In this document: positions 26,673 through 35,775 of the stretch, one piece after another
Position numbering within the stretch: the stretch's first letter is position 1
Layout of the letters: every line of letters begins with the position of its first letter
NCBI GenBank assembly: GCA_018646675.1
Contig: JABGUH010000028.1
Location: 1-64,000 of the forward strand
DNA: 64,000 nt
Reading direction: 5' to 3'
From: Bdellovibrionales bacterium
GTDB lineage: Bacteria; Bdellovibrionota; Bacteriovoracia; Bacteriovoracales; Bacteriovoracaceae
Notes under the pieces: model-generated
What the model was told of the DNA's origin: nothing
Seen by the model: only the letters and a program-made list of their open reading frames with translations
The model's database searches: none
Made by a program: the position numbers and the translations under genes

Positions 26673-27131
26673 TTAGTTTGTTCTTTCCGCATTAATACGA
26701 TCAATCAGCATTGAGTGTTGGCTAGATGTCCAGTAGGAAATAACTTTATCAACCAGTGGCCCAAATGCATCGGGCATATCAGGTTTTACAATGTAACTAT
26801 TGGCATGTGCGGCCAGCGCGTCTTCTATATCTTTATGGTATATGGAGGTGGTAAAGATTATCACTGGTAGTAATCGAAGTATCTCATCACTCTTAATTTT
26901 GTTTAAAATATCAAGACCACTGAATTTGGGCAATTTGATATCTAAAAAGACCAAGTCAGGAAGACTTTTATCTTTATTACTGATAACTTCATCAAAGTAG
27001 ATCATTGCCTCCTCGCCATCTGTGATGAGAGTAATCTCATAATTTGGGTAGCAATCTTTAATATAGAAAGAGATAATCTCGGCATGATCACGATTATCCT
27101 CAATAAATACCAAGCTTTTGGTTTTACTCAT
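26673..27131 (-). CDS. single-domain response regulator (Rcp1-like)
   Basis: 152 aa with one receiver domain and no output domain. The acidic pocket is in VFIEDNRDHAEI, the phospho-acceptor Asp is in VFLDIKLPKFSG (about residue 65), and the conserved Thr and Lys are in IIFTTS and YIVKPD. Such stand-alone receivers (Rcp1 type) usually take phosphate from a partner kinase and act by protein contact. The gene lies 56 bp after the histidine kinase at 27188 on the same strand, so it is the likely partner. It is the last gene of the four-gene signalling operon. Confidence 0.88.
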   Translation of the reverse strand: MSKTKSLVFIEDNRDHAEIISFYIKDCYPNYEITLITDGEEAMIYFDEVISNKDKSLPDLVFLDIKLPKFSGLDILNKIKSDEILRLLPVIIFTTSIYHKDIEDALAAHANSYIVKPDMPDAFGPLVDKVISYWTSSQHSMLIDRINAERTN

Positions 27132-27187
27132 CTCATTTCTCCCTGCTGGATTGGTGTTTCTAATATATTTGCATCCCTGATCGTAAG

Positions 27188-29017
27188 TTAATTTTTATAT
27201 GGAAAGAAGAGGGTAAATGTAGTTCCATGATCTTCGCCTGGCTCTACCCAGACATCTCCACCATGGAATCTCATAACCTTTTGTACTACGGCCAAACCGA
27301 TTCCCGTTCCGTCAGATCTATTCCGAAGACGGTAGAAAAGGCCAAATATTTTCTGATGAAACCTTTCAGGTATTCCCGGTCCATTATCTTTAAGATGAAT
27401 GTAATTCCCTAGATTGTTATGGGTAGAGCTGATGGTCAATGAAGCCTCATTATTGCTAACATATTTTAATGCATTACTTAAAATATTCTCAAAAACTTGT
27501 AGAATTCGACTCTCATTTCCGTAGATAGTAGGAAGATTAGGTGTTAACTTAAGAGTGAAATTTAGCCTGTCTAAGTCAGCCTGCTGTTCATGCTTAAATT
27601 TTGCCAGGAGTTTTTCCAGAGCGATATCTTTCATATCTAAGTCAACACGTCCAACTCGACTGAGCATTAATAGGTCGTCAATTAACTGGCTCATTCGCTT
27701 GTTGGCCACCACAATACGATCCAGTTTGTCACCGACCTGTTCAAATTTCCCTTCATTGGCAAGTTTTTGAGCAATCCCAACAAAACCCATGGTGGTGACA
27801 ATTGGTGTTTTAAGATCATGGGAAACGGTATAGACAAACTGCTGGAGTTCATCATTAGATCTTTGCAGCTCTACCTTAAGAGCATTTGTCTTATCTAGTA
27901 GCATCTCTGTTTCACAGTTTTTCTCTTTAAAGACCAACGCCGCATCAGTCAACTGGCCAAGCTCGTCAGAGACAGGGTGGGCCGCAACCTGAATCTCTGT
28001 CTTGCCTTTACTTAACGAGAGAAACGTATTTGCCAGTTTATTGATAGGATAGGTTATTGAGCGTATCACTCTAAAACCTACAAAGTAGAGCAGGGCAAGA
28101 ATGATAATTGTGATTAATACCAGGCGGAAAATCGAAGTGCGCATCGAAGTGGCGGCATCATTTTTGAGCTGAATCATCTTAGCGTCAATCTCTCTGACAA
28201 TCTTCTTTGTTAGATACTTAACCTCATAGGTTTCAGCCGCCATCACAACATTTGTTAAATACATATAACCAAGAGTTCTCTGTATCGCTTCAGAGAAAAC
28301 TGCTTGATAGAGATCCATATGTGTTTTAATAGACAGAATATGGTTAGATATATGTGGTATTTTAGATAACTCTTTAAGTTTTAAGGATGCCTTTATCAAA
28401 CTACTACGAGCATCCTTTAAATCATTGGAGTCATATGTATCAAAGTAGCGATAGGCACTCTTTTCAACTTGTAAAAGAAAAATATAGATCTCATTTAATA
28501 GCTTACGCTCTCTGTTTTCTTTTTTGTTATTTAAGGCAGTTATAAGTTCTAAAATCTCCAATTCAACTTTGTTGGCCACATCTCTTAATTTAACCTCAAC
28601 TAGAGTTATTCGAATTTGTCTATTTCTTTTTACAGATAAAAATGCCTTATAGTAGTTGTTGAAGTGAGTCAGTACAGACTCCCAATGTTCATCAGAATAG
28701 CCAGAATCGCTTGTTGGTCGGCTTACTATTTTAGACTTTATATCTAAATAGATAGTTTGGACCGTTTCTGCAGCCGCATTATGTCCCTTATTAGTGAATA
28801 TCTGCACCTGGTTGGCGAGTTCTACTGCCGAGGTATAGATCTGGTTGCTAGTATCCTTTTCAATTAGATAGAGGTTGAATTTCTTCTGACTACTTATCCC
28901 TTGTTGAATGATGGTGTAGCTAGATATTGATATAATTAGGGAGAAAATAGCCGATAGAGCTACTAATAAATAGACTTTCTTCTTTAACGGGAGTTGGTTG
29001 ATCACTCTTTTTATCAT
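27188..29017 (-). CDS. membrane sensor histidine kinase
   Basis: 609 aa. One TM helix (about 13-37), an extracytoplasmic helical domain of about 250 aa without recognised signatures, a second TM helix (about 292-314), a HAMP-like linker, then the dimerisation/phospho-acceptor motif VSHDLKTPIV (His about 400). The catalytic domain has ILSNALKYV, DNGPGIPE and GTGIGLAVV, as in kinases of the phytochrome-type subgroup that pair with Rcp1-like regulators. It sits 14 bp after a solute-binding protein gene and 56 bp before the response regulator. The stimulus is unknown, but the neighbouring binding protein may supply it. Confidence 0.9.
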   Translation of the reverse strand: MIKRVINQLPLKKKVYLLVALSAIFSLIISISSYTIIQQGISSQKKFNLYLIEKDTSNQIYTSAVELANQVQIFTNKGHNAAAETVQTIYLDIKSKIVSRPTSDSGYSDEHWESVLTHFNNYYKAFLSVKRNRQIRITLVEVKLRDVANKVELEILELITALNNKKENRERKLLNEIYIFLLQVEKSAYRYFDTYDSNDLKDARSSLIKASLKLKELSKIPHISNHILSIKTHMDLYQAVFSEAIQRTLGYMYLTNVVMAAETYEVKYLTKKIVREIDAKMIQLKNDAATSMRTSIFRLVLITIIILALLYFVGFRVIRSITYPINKLANTFLSLSKGKTEIQVAAHPVSDELGQLTDAALVFKEKNCETEMLLDKTNALKVELQRSNDELQQFVYTVSHDLKTPIVTTMGFVGIAQKLANEGKFEQVGDKLDRIVVANKRMSQLIDDLLMLSRVGRVDLDMKDIALEKLLAKFKHEQQADLDRLNFTLKLTPNLPTIYGNESRILQVFENILSNALKYVSNNEASLTISSTHNNLGNYIHLKDNGPGIPERFHQKIFGLFYRLRNRSDGTGIGLAVVQKVMRFHGGDVWVEPGEDHGTTFTLFFPYKN

Positions 29018-29031
29018 GACTCTCTCTAAAT

Positions 29032-30312
29032 TTAGGACATTAAAAATTCATTCCATTTAATTAGGCTATACTCATAGGTGTCCATAACACTATTCCAGAT
29101 CGCCACATTCTCAAACCTCCTCCAATAGGAGCCTCCACTTCTCATCTCACCTCTCCTAACTACATTCATACCATTGGTTCCGGGTAGATCGCTCTGTGCC
29201 GCTAAACCCTTATACCAGTAGTTCCACTCATCAGAAGTCATATAATCTTTGGAACGATCAGGGTTGGAGATGTAGTAGCCCTGCCGAGCAATAAAAGCTC
29301 CGGGCCATCCGGATAGCCACCAATTCATGAAGCGATAGGCTGCATCTTTTTTTTCACCCTTCGTGTTACGAGATAGGCACATCACCCCGTGCCACGCACG
29401 ATATCCCTCTTTGGGAGCTGCATAGATACAGGGAATCCCTTTCCCTCTAAGCATGGATACTCCGGGAGAGAACATACTTTGAATGATCACCTCTCCCTGT
29501 TCCATCAACTGAACAGAGTGAGGAACACTTGACCATACCCCTCGAAACTGCCCACCTCTCTTGTATTCAATCAGGATTCTAAAAAGTTCATCCACCTCTT
29601 GACGAGTCATATTTCCCATATTATGAAAGTCCATAAGTCCGTTGGCCTTCACTGCTAATGCTGCATCAAATAGTCCAATGGTAGGTGCGTTGACTAGAGC
29701 GACTTTGCCACGGTACTCTCTGTTTAATAGCCATCCCCAACTCTCTGTTTTATACGGTTCCCCCTTTGGAATGACTCTTGAGTTATATCCATAGGAGTCA
29801 GTATTGTGAACATAGGGCATAAAGCTGATCTGATCGGTGGGGTTCTCACCAATCGTGCCATCTTTTTGAATATAGAGAAGCTTATGGGGAGCATCACCTA
29901 AGCCAATTTTAGCGTTGGGAGTGATTTTTCCAGTTTTTGTTAGATCATTAATCTCATTCCAGTAGGTCAATTTTTTAATCTCAATGGGCTGAATTGCGTT
30001 TGCCCGCCAGAGCACCTTGATGCTATTTGACCACTGCTCATAGATATCAAAACTGCTGGGGTCGGTACTGGCCTTAAGTATCGCTTCCGCACTACCAACG
30101 GGATAGAACTCTATGTTAATCCCCAGCTCCTTCTCTGCCCTCTTTCTGATACTCTCCTGTAAAGTGACATGAGTACCTAGGACTTTGATCGTCGGCTTTC
30201 TATTTAGTCCAAGTGCAATTTGGGGAAAAGGTAAAGCGGAAGCAGCAAGAGCAGTAGCAGCAGTGCGAGCCCCATTGATTATAAATTTACGTCGATATTT
30301 ATCAAATTTCAT
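29032..30312 (-). CDS. Tat-exported solute-binding protein (PotD-like family)
   Basis: The N-terminus has a twin-arginine signal, YRRKFIINGARTA, followed by a hydrophobic stretch and an alanine-rich cleavage region. The rest (about 390 aa) has the look of an ABC-type periplasmic binding protein of the PotD/extracellular solute-binding class: DIYEQWSNS, VALVNAPTIGLFDAAL, GEVIIQSMFSPGVS and an aromatic C-terminal region. No permease or ATPase gene is present; instead it lies between a hybrid kinase and a histidine kinase (gaps of 24 and 14 bp). That points to a sensory role, with ligand unknown; polyamine is only a family-based guess. Confidence 0.8.
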   Translation of the reverse strand: MKFDKYRRKFIINGARTAATALAASALPFPQIALGLNRKPTIKVLGTHVTLQESIRKRAEKELGINIEFYPVGSAEAILKASTDPSSFDIYEQWSNSIKVLWRANAIQPIEIKKLTYWNEINDLTKTGKITPNAKIGLGDAPHKLLYIQKDGTIGENPTDQISFMPYVHNTDSYGYNSRVIPKGEPYKTESWGWLLNREYRGKVALVNAPTIGLFDAALAVKANGLMDFHNMGNMTRQEVDELFRILIEYKRGGQFRGVWSSVPHSVQLMEQGEVIIQSMFSPGVSMLRGKGIPCIYAAPKEGYRAWHGVMCLSRNTKGEKKDAAYRFMNWWLSGWPGAFIARQGYYISNPDRSKDYMTSDEWNYWYKGLAAQSDLPGTNGMNVVRRGEMRSGGSYWRRFENVAIWNSVMDTYEYSLIKWNEFLMS

Positions 30313-30336
30313 AAATATCTCCTTCCATAAAGATGA

Positions 30337-33300
30337 TTAGTGAGATGCAATCGTCTGTAACAACGTATCCTTTTTAACTGGCTTGGTTAGGCAGGAGGAA
30401 CAGCCCACTTCTAAGGTTTTATTTAAATCCTCCTTCCGTGCTTGCGCAGTTAATGCAATAATTGGAACTGCAGATCTCCCGGTTTCACGCTCCCATTCGC
30501 GAATTTTCCTAGTGGCATCATATCCATCAAGCACAGGCATCAACATATCCATAAAAATTAAATCGACTGGTTTCGTCTTGGCGAGCTCGTAAGCTATTTG
30601 ACCATTTTCAGCGAAGGTGATTTTGTGTGGTGTCCTTTTTAGATAAGCATTGATTAGAGTTCGATTATCTTCGGAGTCATCAACCAATAGAATATTGAGA
30701 CCTAGCTTGTCGGGTGAGGATCTTTTCGCATTGGTTGGTAATCTCTGCGATGTGGAGCGCTCTGGATATGTGAGATCCTTATTAGATTGTTGTAGCGGAA
30801 TAGCAACCCGAAAACGGCTACCAACGCCTGGAGCGCTATCTACGGTTACCTCCCCGCCCATCGCTTGTACGAGGCGAGAACAGATAGTTAATCCTAGACC
30901 TGTACCTTTCACTTGTCTCGTGTGCTCAGAGTCTATTTGTGAGAATGGAGAGAAGATACTCTCTAGTTTTCCTGCTGGAATACCAACCCCGGTATCAGAA
31001 ACAGTAAGTATGACATTTTTCCCCTCTACTTTATCAATGGAGACAACAACCTTTCCTTCGAAGGTAAATTTCACTGCGTTCGTTGTTAAGTTAAGCAGTA
31101 CCTGCTGTAGTCTATCTGGATCACCTTCTACACGATAATCATCCTGCAGATTAGATTCAAATTTAAGATCAATCCCTTTTTCCTTTGCTAGTTCACGAGG
31201 GATCTCAATAGTATCCATAACAAGCCGAGGGAGAACAAAAACGGAATTTCTTAAATTAAATTGTCCCGCCTCAATTTTGGAAAGATCAAGAATGTCATTA
31301 ACTAGTGCCAATAAAGCTCCGCCCGCTTTTTGGGAGATTCTCAAAAAGCGGCGCTGTTCAGAATCAAGTTGGGCTTCCTCTAGCAGGATATCACTAACCC
31401 CTAGAATGGCATTTAGGGGTGTCCGAATTTCGTGGCTCATATGGGCCAAAAAGGATGACTTTGCCTCATTGGCAGAGTCTGATCTCTGTTGAGAGTGTTT
31501 TAGTGCCTCCTCTAATCCTTTTCTAACAGTGATATCACGAGTAACTCCAATTACGGATTGAATTAGACCATCTTCTCCATACTCCGGTGACAAGCAAGAG
31601 TTAAGATAGAAGTATTTGCTTCCATCCGTACTCTCATAATAGTAGTCATCGTCTTGAATCTCTCCGGTCCGAATCGTATCCTGGATTTTCTCCTGCCAGT
31701 AGATTGCCAGCTCAGGTGGATCCCCCAATTCAGTATGATCCTTTCCAATATATTCCGAAGCTTTACGTCCAAAAACTTTAATCACATTGGGGCTGGCAAA
31801 GAGGTGTCGTCCCTCTAGGTCGTAGCGAAAAATAATGTCTGGCAGGTGTTCAGTAATCGTTTGAAAGTTCCTTTCGCTCTGTAGTAACCGTTCTTCAGCT
31901 CTATGACGCAAAAATATCTTTTGCATCTCATTGGCGACCATCTGGACTTGGTGTACATCCAGATCATTATAGGAATTTTTTTTATTCATTACTCCAAGAA
32001 TAAAATTGATCTCACCATTATCCATAATCGGCACGCTAATATGACGTTTAATGTTTTCAAAAATGCCATTGTGATAATTATTGTGTATAACTGTTTCCTG
32101 CGTAAGAATGGAGTCGGTCCAAATTCCAAGTTCTAGCGCTTCTTTGGTCGGGTCACTATCGATCATATGTGTATAGCCACATTCACTATCAGTAATGGCT
32201 TTTGTCACCTCCACGGCTTGCTCGCATAGCTCCTGCTCTGTTAGGTCGGGAGAGGATTGGTTTAACTCCCAAAGCATCTGGTGGCGTTTAATAGTATTCT
32301 TTTTATCATTATCGGCTGCAACTCGATCAGAGATATCACAGAAGGAGACCACCGCTCCAACAATCACTCCATTTTGAATAACAGGGTGCGAGCGATACTC
32401 TACCGGAAAGGAGGTTCCATTCGCTCGCCAAAAAAACTCATTGTCAGCAGAGGTGGTTCTCATCCCTGTTGTAATTGTTTCAAAAACTCGACAGTCCTTA
32501 TGAGGGGAGAGAGATCTATCCTCATTGGAGTGATGAATCAGTCGGTGCATATTTTTTCCAGCTAAATCTTGTTCATAGTTGTAGCCCAACACCTTTAAAC
32601 AGGAGTTATTGGCCAAAGTACAACATCCACGAATGTCAATTCCATAAATGGCTTCACCTGTTGACATCAAAACAGCGTTTAATAACTCATTCTTCTCTTC
32701 AATCTGAGTGAGAACTTTTCGACTGATTCGTGCAAAGAAAAATACTCCAACACTAATTAGTAGCATACCAACCAATGCAACTGAGATAATCGCGTTGTAA
32801 AATGGGCGTCTAATTTCAGTTAGGTCAATCTTGGCAACTACTCCAAGGTTTAGTACTGAGACTGGCTCATAGGCGGCCAACACTTGAACACCACGATAAT
32901 CCATGGCAATTACCGTTCCGGACTCCCCTCTTAGTGCACGTCTTGCTGGTTCCGCCCGATTAGAGTTCCACTTAACTGGTTGTGGTTTGTCCAAATCAAA
33001 GTGGCGGTGATTTAAGAGAAAAACAATCTCCTGATCTTTCCGCTTTGAGAGAGTGAACTCACCTGTCTGGCCAAAGCCATCATAGTTTTTATGGGCAGAG
33101 CGAATTTGAGATAGAGTTGCCTCTGCTGCCCTTTGGGGATGCTTAACTGCAGCCTGACTATCATGACGGGCAATCGCTTCGATCAGACGTGCCTGACTGG
33201 TGACAACTTCGATCAATCTGGCACGTTGCTGTTGCATCGAGGTTTGATAAAGGGTACCGATTGAGATTAAGCCTATTGAAATAGATACTACTAACATGAT

Positions 33301-33345
33301 CAGTAGTAGTAGCGTCACTCTTTTATCTTTAAACACTTTAAACAT
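30337..33345 (-). CDS. hybrid sensor histidine kinase (Cache-PAS-GAF-PAS-HK-REC)
   Basis: 1002 aa. TM helix (about 10-30), a periplasmic domain with a Cache-like end (YEPVSVLNLGVVAKID), TM helix (about 185-205), then PAS (about 220-340), GAF-like (about 355-490), PAS (about 500-615) and HisKA with HMSHEIRTPLNA (His about 640). A HATPase domain (NLTTNAVKFT, VSDTGVGIP, GTGLGLTIC) and a C-terminal receiver with Asp in LIFMDMLMPVLDG (about 935) follow. It is the first gene of the operon with a solute-binding protein, a second kinase and a response regulator. The receiver should pass phosphate to an unseen phosphotransfer protein or act internally. Confidence 0.9.
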   Translation of the reverse strand: MFKVFKDKRVTLLLLIMLVVSISIGLISIGTLYQTSMQQQRARLIEVVTSQARLIEAIARHDSQAAVKHPQRAAEATLSQIRSAHKNYDGFGQTGEFTLSKRKDQEIVFLLNHRHFDLDKPQPVKWNSNRAEPARRALRGESGTVIAMDYRGVQVLAAYEPVSVLNLGVVAKIDLTEIRRPFYNAIISVALVGMLLISVGVFFFARISRKVLTQIEEKNELLNAVLMSTGEAIYGIDIRGCCTLANNSCLKVLGYNYEQDLAGKNMHRLIHHSNEDRSLSPHKDCRVFETITTGMRTTSADNEFFWRANGTSFPVEYRSHPVIQNGVIVGAVVSFCDISDRVAADNDKKNTIKRHQMLWELNQSSPDLTEQELCEQAVEVTKAITDSECGYTHMIDSDPTKEALELGIWTDSILTQETVIHNNYHNGIFENIKRHISVPIMDNGEINFILGVMNKKNSYNDLDVHQVQMVANEMQKIFLRHRAEERLLQSERNFQTITEHLPDIIFRYDLEGRHLFASPNVIKVFGRKASEYIGKDHTELGDPPELAIYWQEKIQDTIRTGEIQDDDYYYESTDGSKYFYLNSCLSPEYGEDGLIQSVIGVTRDITVRKGLEEALKHSQQRSDSANEAKSSFLAHMSHEIRTPLNAILGVSDILLEEAQLDSEQRRFLRISQKAGGALLALVNDILDLSKIEAGQFNLRNSVFVLPRLVMDTIEIPRELAKEKGIDLKFESNLQDDYRVEGDPDRLQQVLLNLTTNAVKFTFEGKVVVSIDKVEGKNVILTVSDTGVGIPAGKLESIFSPFSQIDSEHTRQVKGTGLGLTICSRLVQAMGGEVTVDSAPGVGSRFRVAIPLQQSNKDLTYPERSTSQRLPTNAKRSSPDKLGLNILLVDDSEDNRTLINAYLKRTPHKITFAENGQIAYELAKTKPVDLIFMDMLMPVLDGYDATRKIREWERETGRSAVPIIALTAQARKEDLNKTLEVGCSSCLTKPVKKDTLLQTIASH

Positions 33346-33812
33346 TTTTACACCTCATTAATCATAAACGGGTTACTTTAATAGTTAGTCTTACCTCTCT
33401 CGTCTGCTGCACAGAGAGTAAATTAGATTTTTTGGAGCTGTATCGGAACTTGTAATATTATACTGGACTTTAGTGTATTATATAACAAAAAAGGGTGGTA
33501 TATTGAACAATCCAGATAGCTTGACACTTACTTGGTTTTCGGGAGAAAATTTCTAAATGAATTGATCAGGTTTATTTTTCCTACATAAAAAGCAGTACGA
33601 AAGATTAATACATCTTAACAATGTTACTTCGCCTAATAATTTATAATACTGTCAATGATACTCCAAGTCTCAATTGAGTTGGATAAATCGGTGGCAAATC
33701 CGACCTATCCTTGAACCTTTTATATGGTCTCAGTAAAATCCATTGCCATTTAGGCTTTTAGGATATTTAAACTGATAGACTATGTTGATTGAGCTGAAAT
33801 CTGGAGACAGTT
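33346..33812. other. 467-bp divergent promoter region, no gene seen
   Basis: It separates the hybrid kinase operon from a plus-strand exported-protein gene and must carry both promoters. Visible: the CTCAATTGAG palindrome at about 33669-33678 flanked by TCCAA/TTGGA, and the GTGGCAAA-N6-CTATCCTT motif. No tRNA or convincing open frame. Confidence 0.4.
33691..33712 (+). promoter_or_regulatory. shared upstream motif GTGGCAAA-N6-CTATCCTT
   Basis: Sixteen of 22 bases, including both 8-bp boxes and their spacing, are identical to 9521-9542. It lies 100 bp upstream of the exported-protein gene at 33813. A common regulator or promoter class is possible. Confidence 0.35.
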
Positions 33813-34262
33813 TTGAAAAAAATATTACTTTTTATGATGTCACTTACTTTTTGTTTTCAACTATTTGGCAGTGATATGTTATACAAATGCGCCAACCAGG
33901 ATTTTGACATTCTAGTCATGGGAAGCAGTTTACCATTTGAGGCTACAGAGAGCATAGACGATCGCTCTTTTGCTCGTATGTTATTTGATAATGATATTTC
34001 AGTTAAAGTTACTGAAGGCAGCAATACCTACCAGTACAACATTGTTGCCAGTTTGACCGATGGCGCTGGCCAGGACTCGTTTCAGGCATTTTCAAGAGAT
34101 GACTCCTACTTGGTTCCATTGAGTATGAAGACTGACTTCTACTTTGAACATGAGGGAGGTTGTCTTGATGGAAGTGTCTACTCTGAGAGTCAGAAAAAGT
34201 GGATCACTTTTGATGCTTGCTGGGATGATCATGCTAGCAACAGGATGATGTGCTCCTTTTAA
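33813..34262 (+). CDS. small exported protein of unknown function (149 aa)
   Basis: Starts at a TTG supported by TGGAGA six bases before it. A signal peptide ends at LFGSD (about residue 20). The mature part has four cysteines in YKCANQDF, GGCLDG, DACWDD and MMCSF, which could form two disulfides. No family is recognised. A shared promoter-like motif is found 100 bp upstream. Confidence 0.65.
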   Translation: MKKILLFMMSLTFCFQLFGSDMLYKCANQDFDILVMGSSLPFEATESIDDRSFARMLFDNDISVKVTEGSNTYQYNIVASLTDGAGQDSFQAFSRDDSYLVPLSMKTDFYFEHEGGCLDGSVYSESQKKWITFDACWDDHASNRMMCSF

Positions 34263-34442
34263 CCTAAGCTTGTTCAGTCATAATTATCCTATCCCTGACT
34301 ATACTAGCTATGTTCAGTGCTCAACATAATTCAAGACAGCAAATAACCCACTGAAATTACTTGGAATGTTTACAGCATTTTAGTAGGTGGATCACTCCAA
34401 ACTTGCTATATTAATGGTTGAAACCGCTTATAGGAAAAATCT

Positions 34443-35762
34443 ATGGGACATCTAGGGCATCTAAAAGCAGAGTATCACGAATTAGTTGAGCGTCTTGATG
34501 CCAATAGCGTGGGGTTTCCTGAGCCGACCACTGAAAAGTCCAGACAGGGTTGGTGTGAAATCCTAGAAATACTTTATACACCTGAAGATGCAGAGCTGGC
34601 AGCTAAACTACCAGTTCTACCTGCAGGATTAACTGCAATCTCCAAGCGGACCGGTATCCCTCGTGACGCACTAGAGAAGCGATTAGTTAAAATGGCTGAA
34701 AAAGGCCTGGTAATGGATATTGTTAATCCAAAAACCAAAAAGGCGAAGTATCTACTTTCGCCTCCAGTTGTTGGATTTTTTGAATTTTCACTCATGCGCG
34801 CTAAAGACTCAATTCCTAAAAAACGAATGGCACAGGCCCTTGATGCTTACTGCCATGGCGACCCAACATTTGCATCAGAGGTTTTCAAAGGGGATACTGT
34901 TATCGGGCGAGCAATGGTCAATGAGGATGCTCTGGATACAGAACAACGCCCTGATATCTTAGATTGGGAGCGCGCCACCCATGTAATTTTAGAAGCAAAA
35001 ACTATTGCCGTCTCCATCTGTTACTGTCGTCACAAAAATGAGCATCTCGGAAAGTGTTGTGACGCTCCTATGGAAACCTGCCTTTCAGTCAATATGGGGG
35101 CAGACTTTGTCATTAGAAACAAATTTGGTCGACAGATTAATAGTGATGAGGCGATGGAGATCATGGTCAAATCTCGTCAAAGTGGACTGGTGCAAATTGC
35201 CGATAACGTTCAAGATAGACCAAGCTATATCTGTAACTGTTGTGGCTGCTGCTGTGGGCAGTTAATGGCAATTAATGAATATGATCTAGATGCGGTCAAT
35301 CCCAGTAACTACTTGGCCTCAGTAGATGGAGATAGCTGTAGTGGCTGCTCTCGTTGCTCCCGCTCCTGTCCGATCGGTGCCATTTCGATGACTTCAGTTC
35401 GGCAAGCAGGAAGGCGTAATAATCGATTGATGGCAGTGGTGAAGCATGATCGTTGTATTGGTTGTGGTGTATGCACCACTTCCTGTACAAAAACCCATGC
35501 TATTACTATGAAACAAAGAACTATTCGACCACATGTCCCTTTAAACTCAATTGAAAAAACCTTAAGGATGGCGATGGAGAGAGGAAGGTTGCACCACTTT
35601 ATTTTTGATCAAGGTGCAGGAAGAGGTCCACAATTTTTAAATAAGGTTGTGCAGGCCCTGTGCACTTTTTCACCAGTGGAGAAGGTGTTGGCCAACAAAC
35701 AACTTCAGTCACGTTTTATCAATTATATGCTTGCCAAGACAAAAGGAAAGTTGCCGATCTAG
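34443..35762 (+). CDS. 4Fe-4S ferredoxin-type protein with N-terminal winged helix
   Basis: 439 aa. The N-terminal part (about 50-105) resembles a winged-helix domain (LTAISKRTGIPRDALEKRL). A cysteine cluster CYCRH...CC...C (about 197-214), then CNCCGCCCG (about 262-270), precede two classic [4Fe-4S] motifs: CSGCSRCSRSCP (about 299-310) and CIGCGVCTTSC (about 340-350). Such proteins move electrons in anaerobic redox complexes and are often described only as Fe-S binding. Four or more clusters seem possible. No signal peptide, so cytoplasmic. The next gene is convergent 14 bp away, so no operon context helps. Confidence 0.8.
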   Translation: MGHLGHLKAEYHELVERLDANSVGFPEPTTEKSRQGWCEILEILYTPEDAELAAKLPVLPAGLTAISKRTGIPRDALEKRLVKMAEKGLVMDIVNPKTKKAKYLLSPPVVGFFEFSLMRAKDSIPKKRMAQALDAYCHGDPTFASEVFKGDTVIGRAMVNEDALDTEQRPDILDWERATHVILEAKTIAVSICYCRHKNEHLGKCCDAPMETCLSVNMGADFVIRNKFGRQINSDEAMEIMVKSRQSGLVQIADNVQDRPSYICNCCGCCCGQLMAINEYDLDAVNPSNYLASVDGDSCSGCSRCSRSCPIGAISMTSVRQAGRRNNRLMAVVKHDRCIGCGVCTTSCTKTHAITMKQRTIRPHVPLNSIEKTLRMAMERGRLHHFIFDQGAGRGPQFLNKVVQALCTFSPVEKVLANKQLQSRFINYMLAKTKGKLPI

Positions 35763-35775
35763 TGGATACTGTTCT

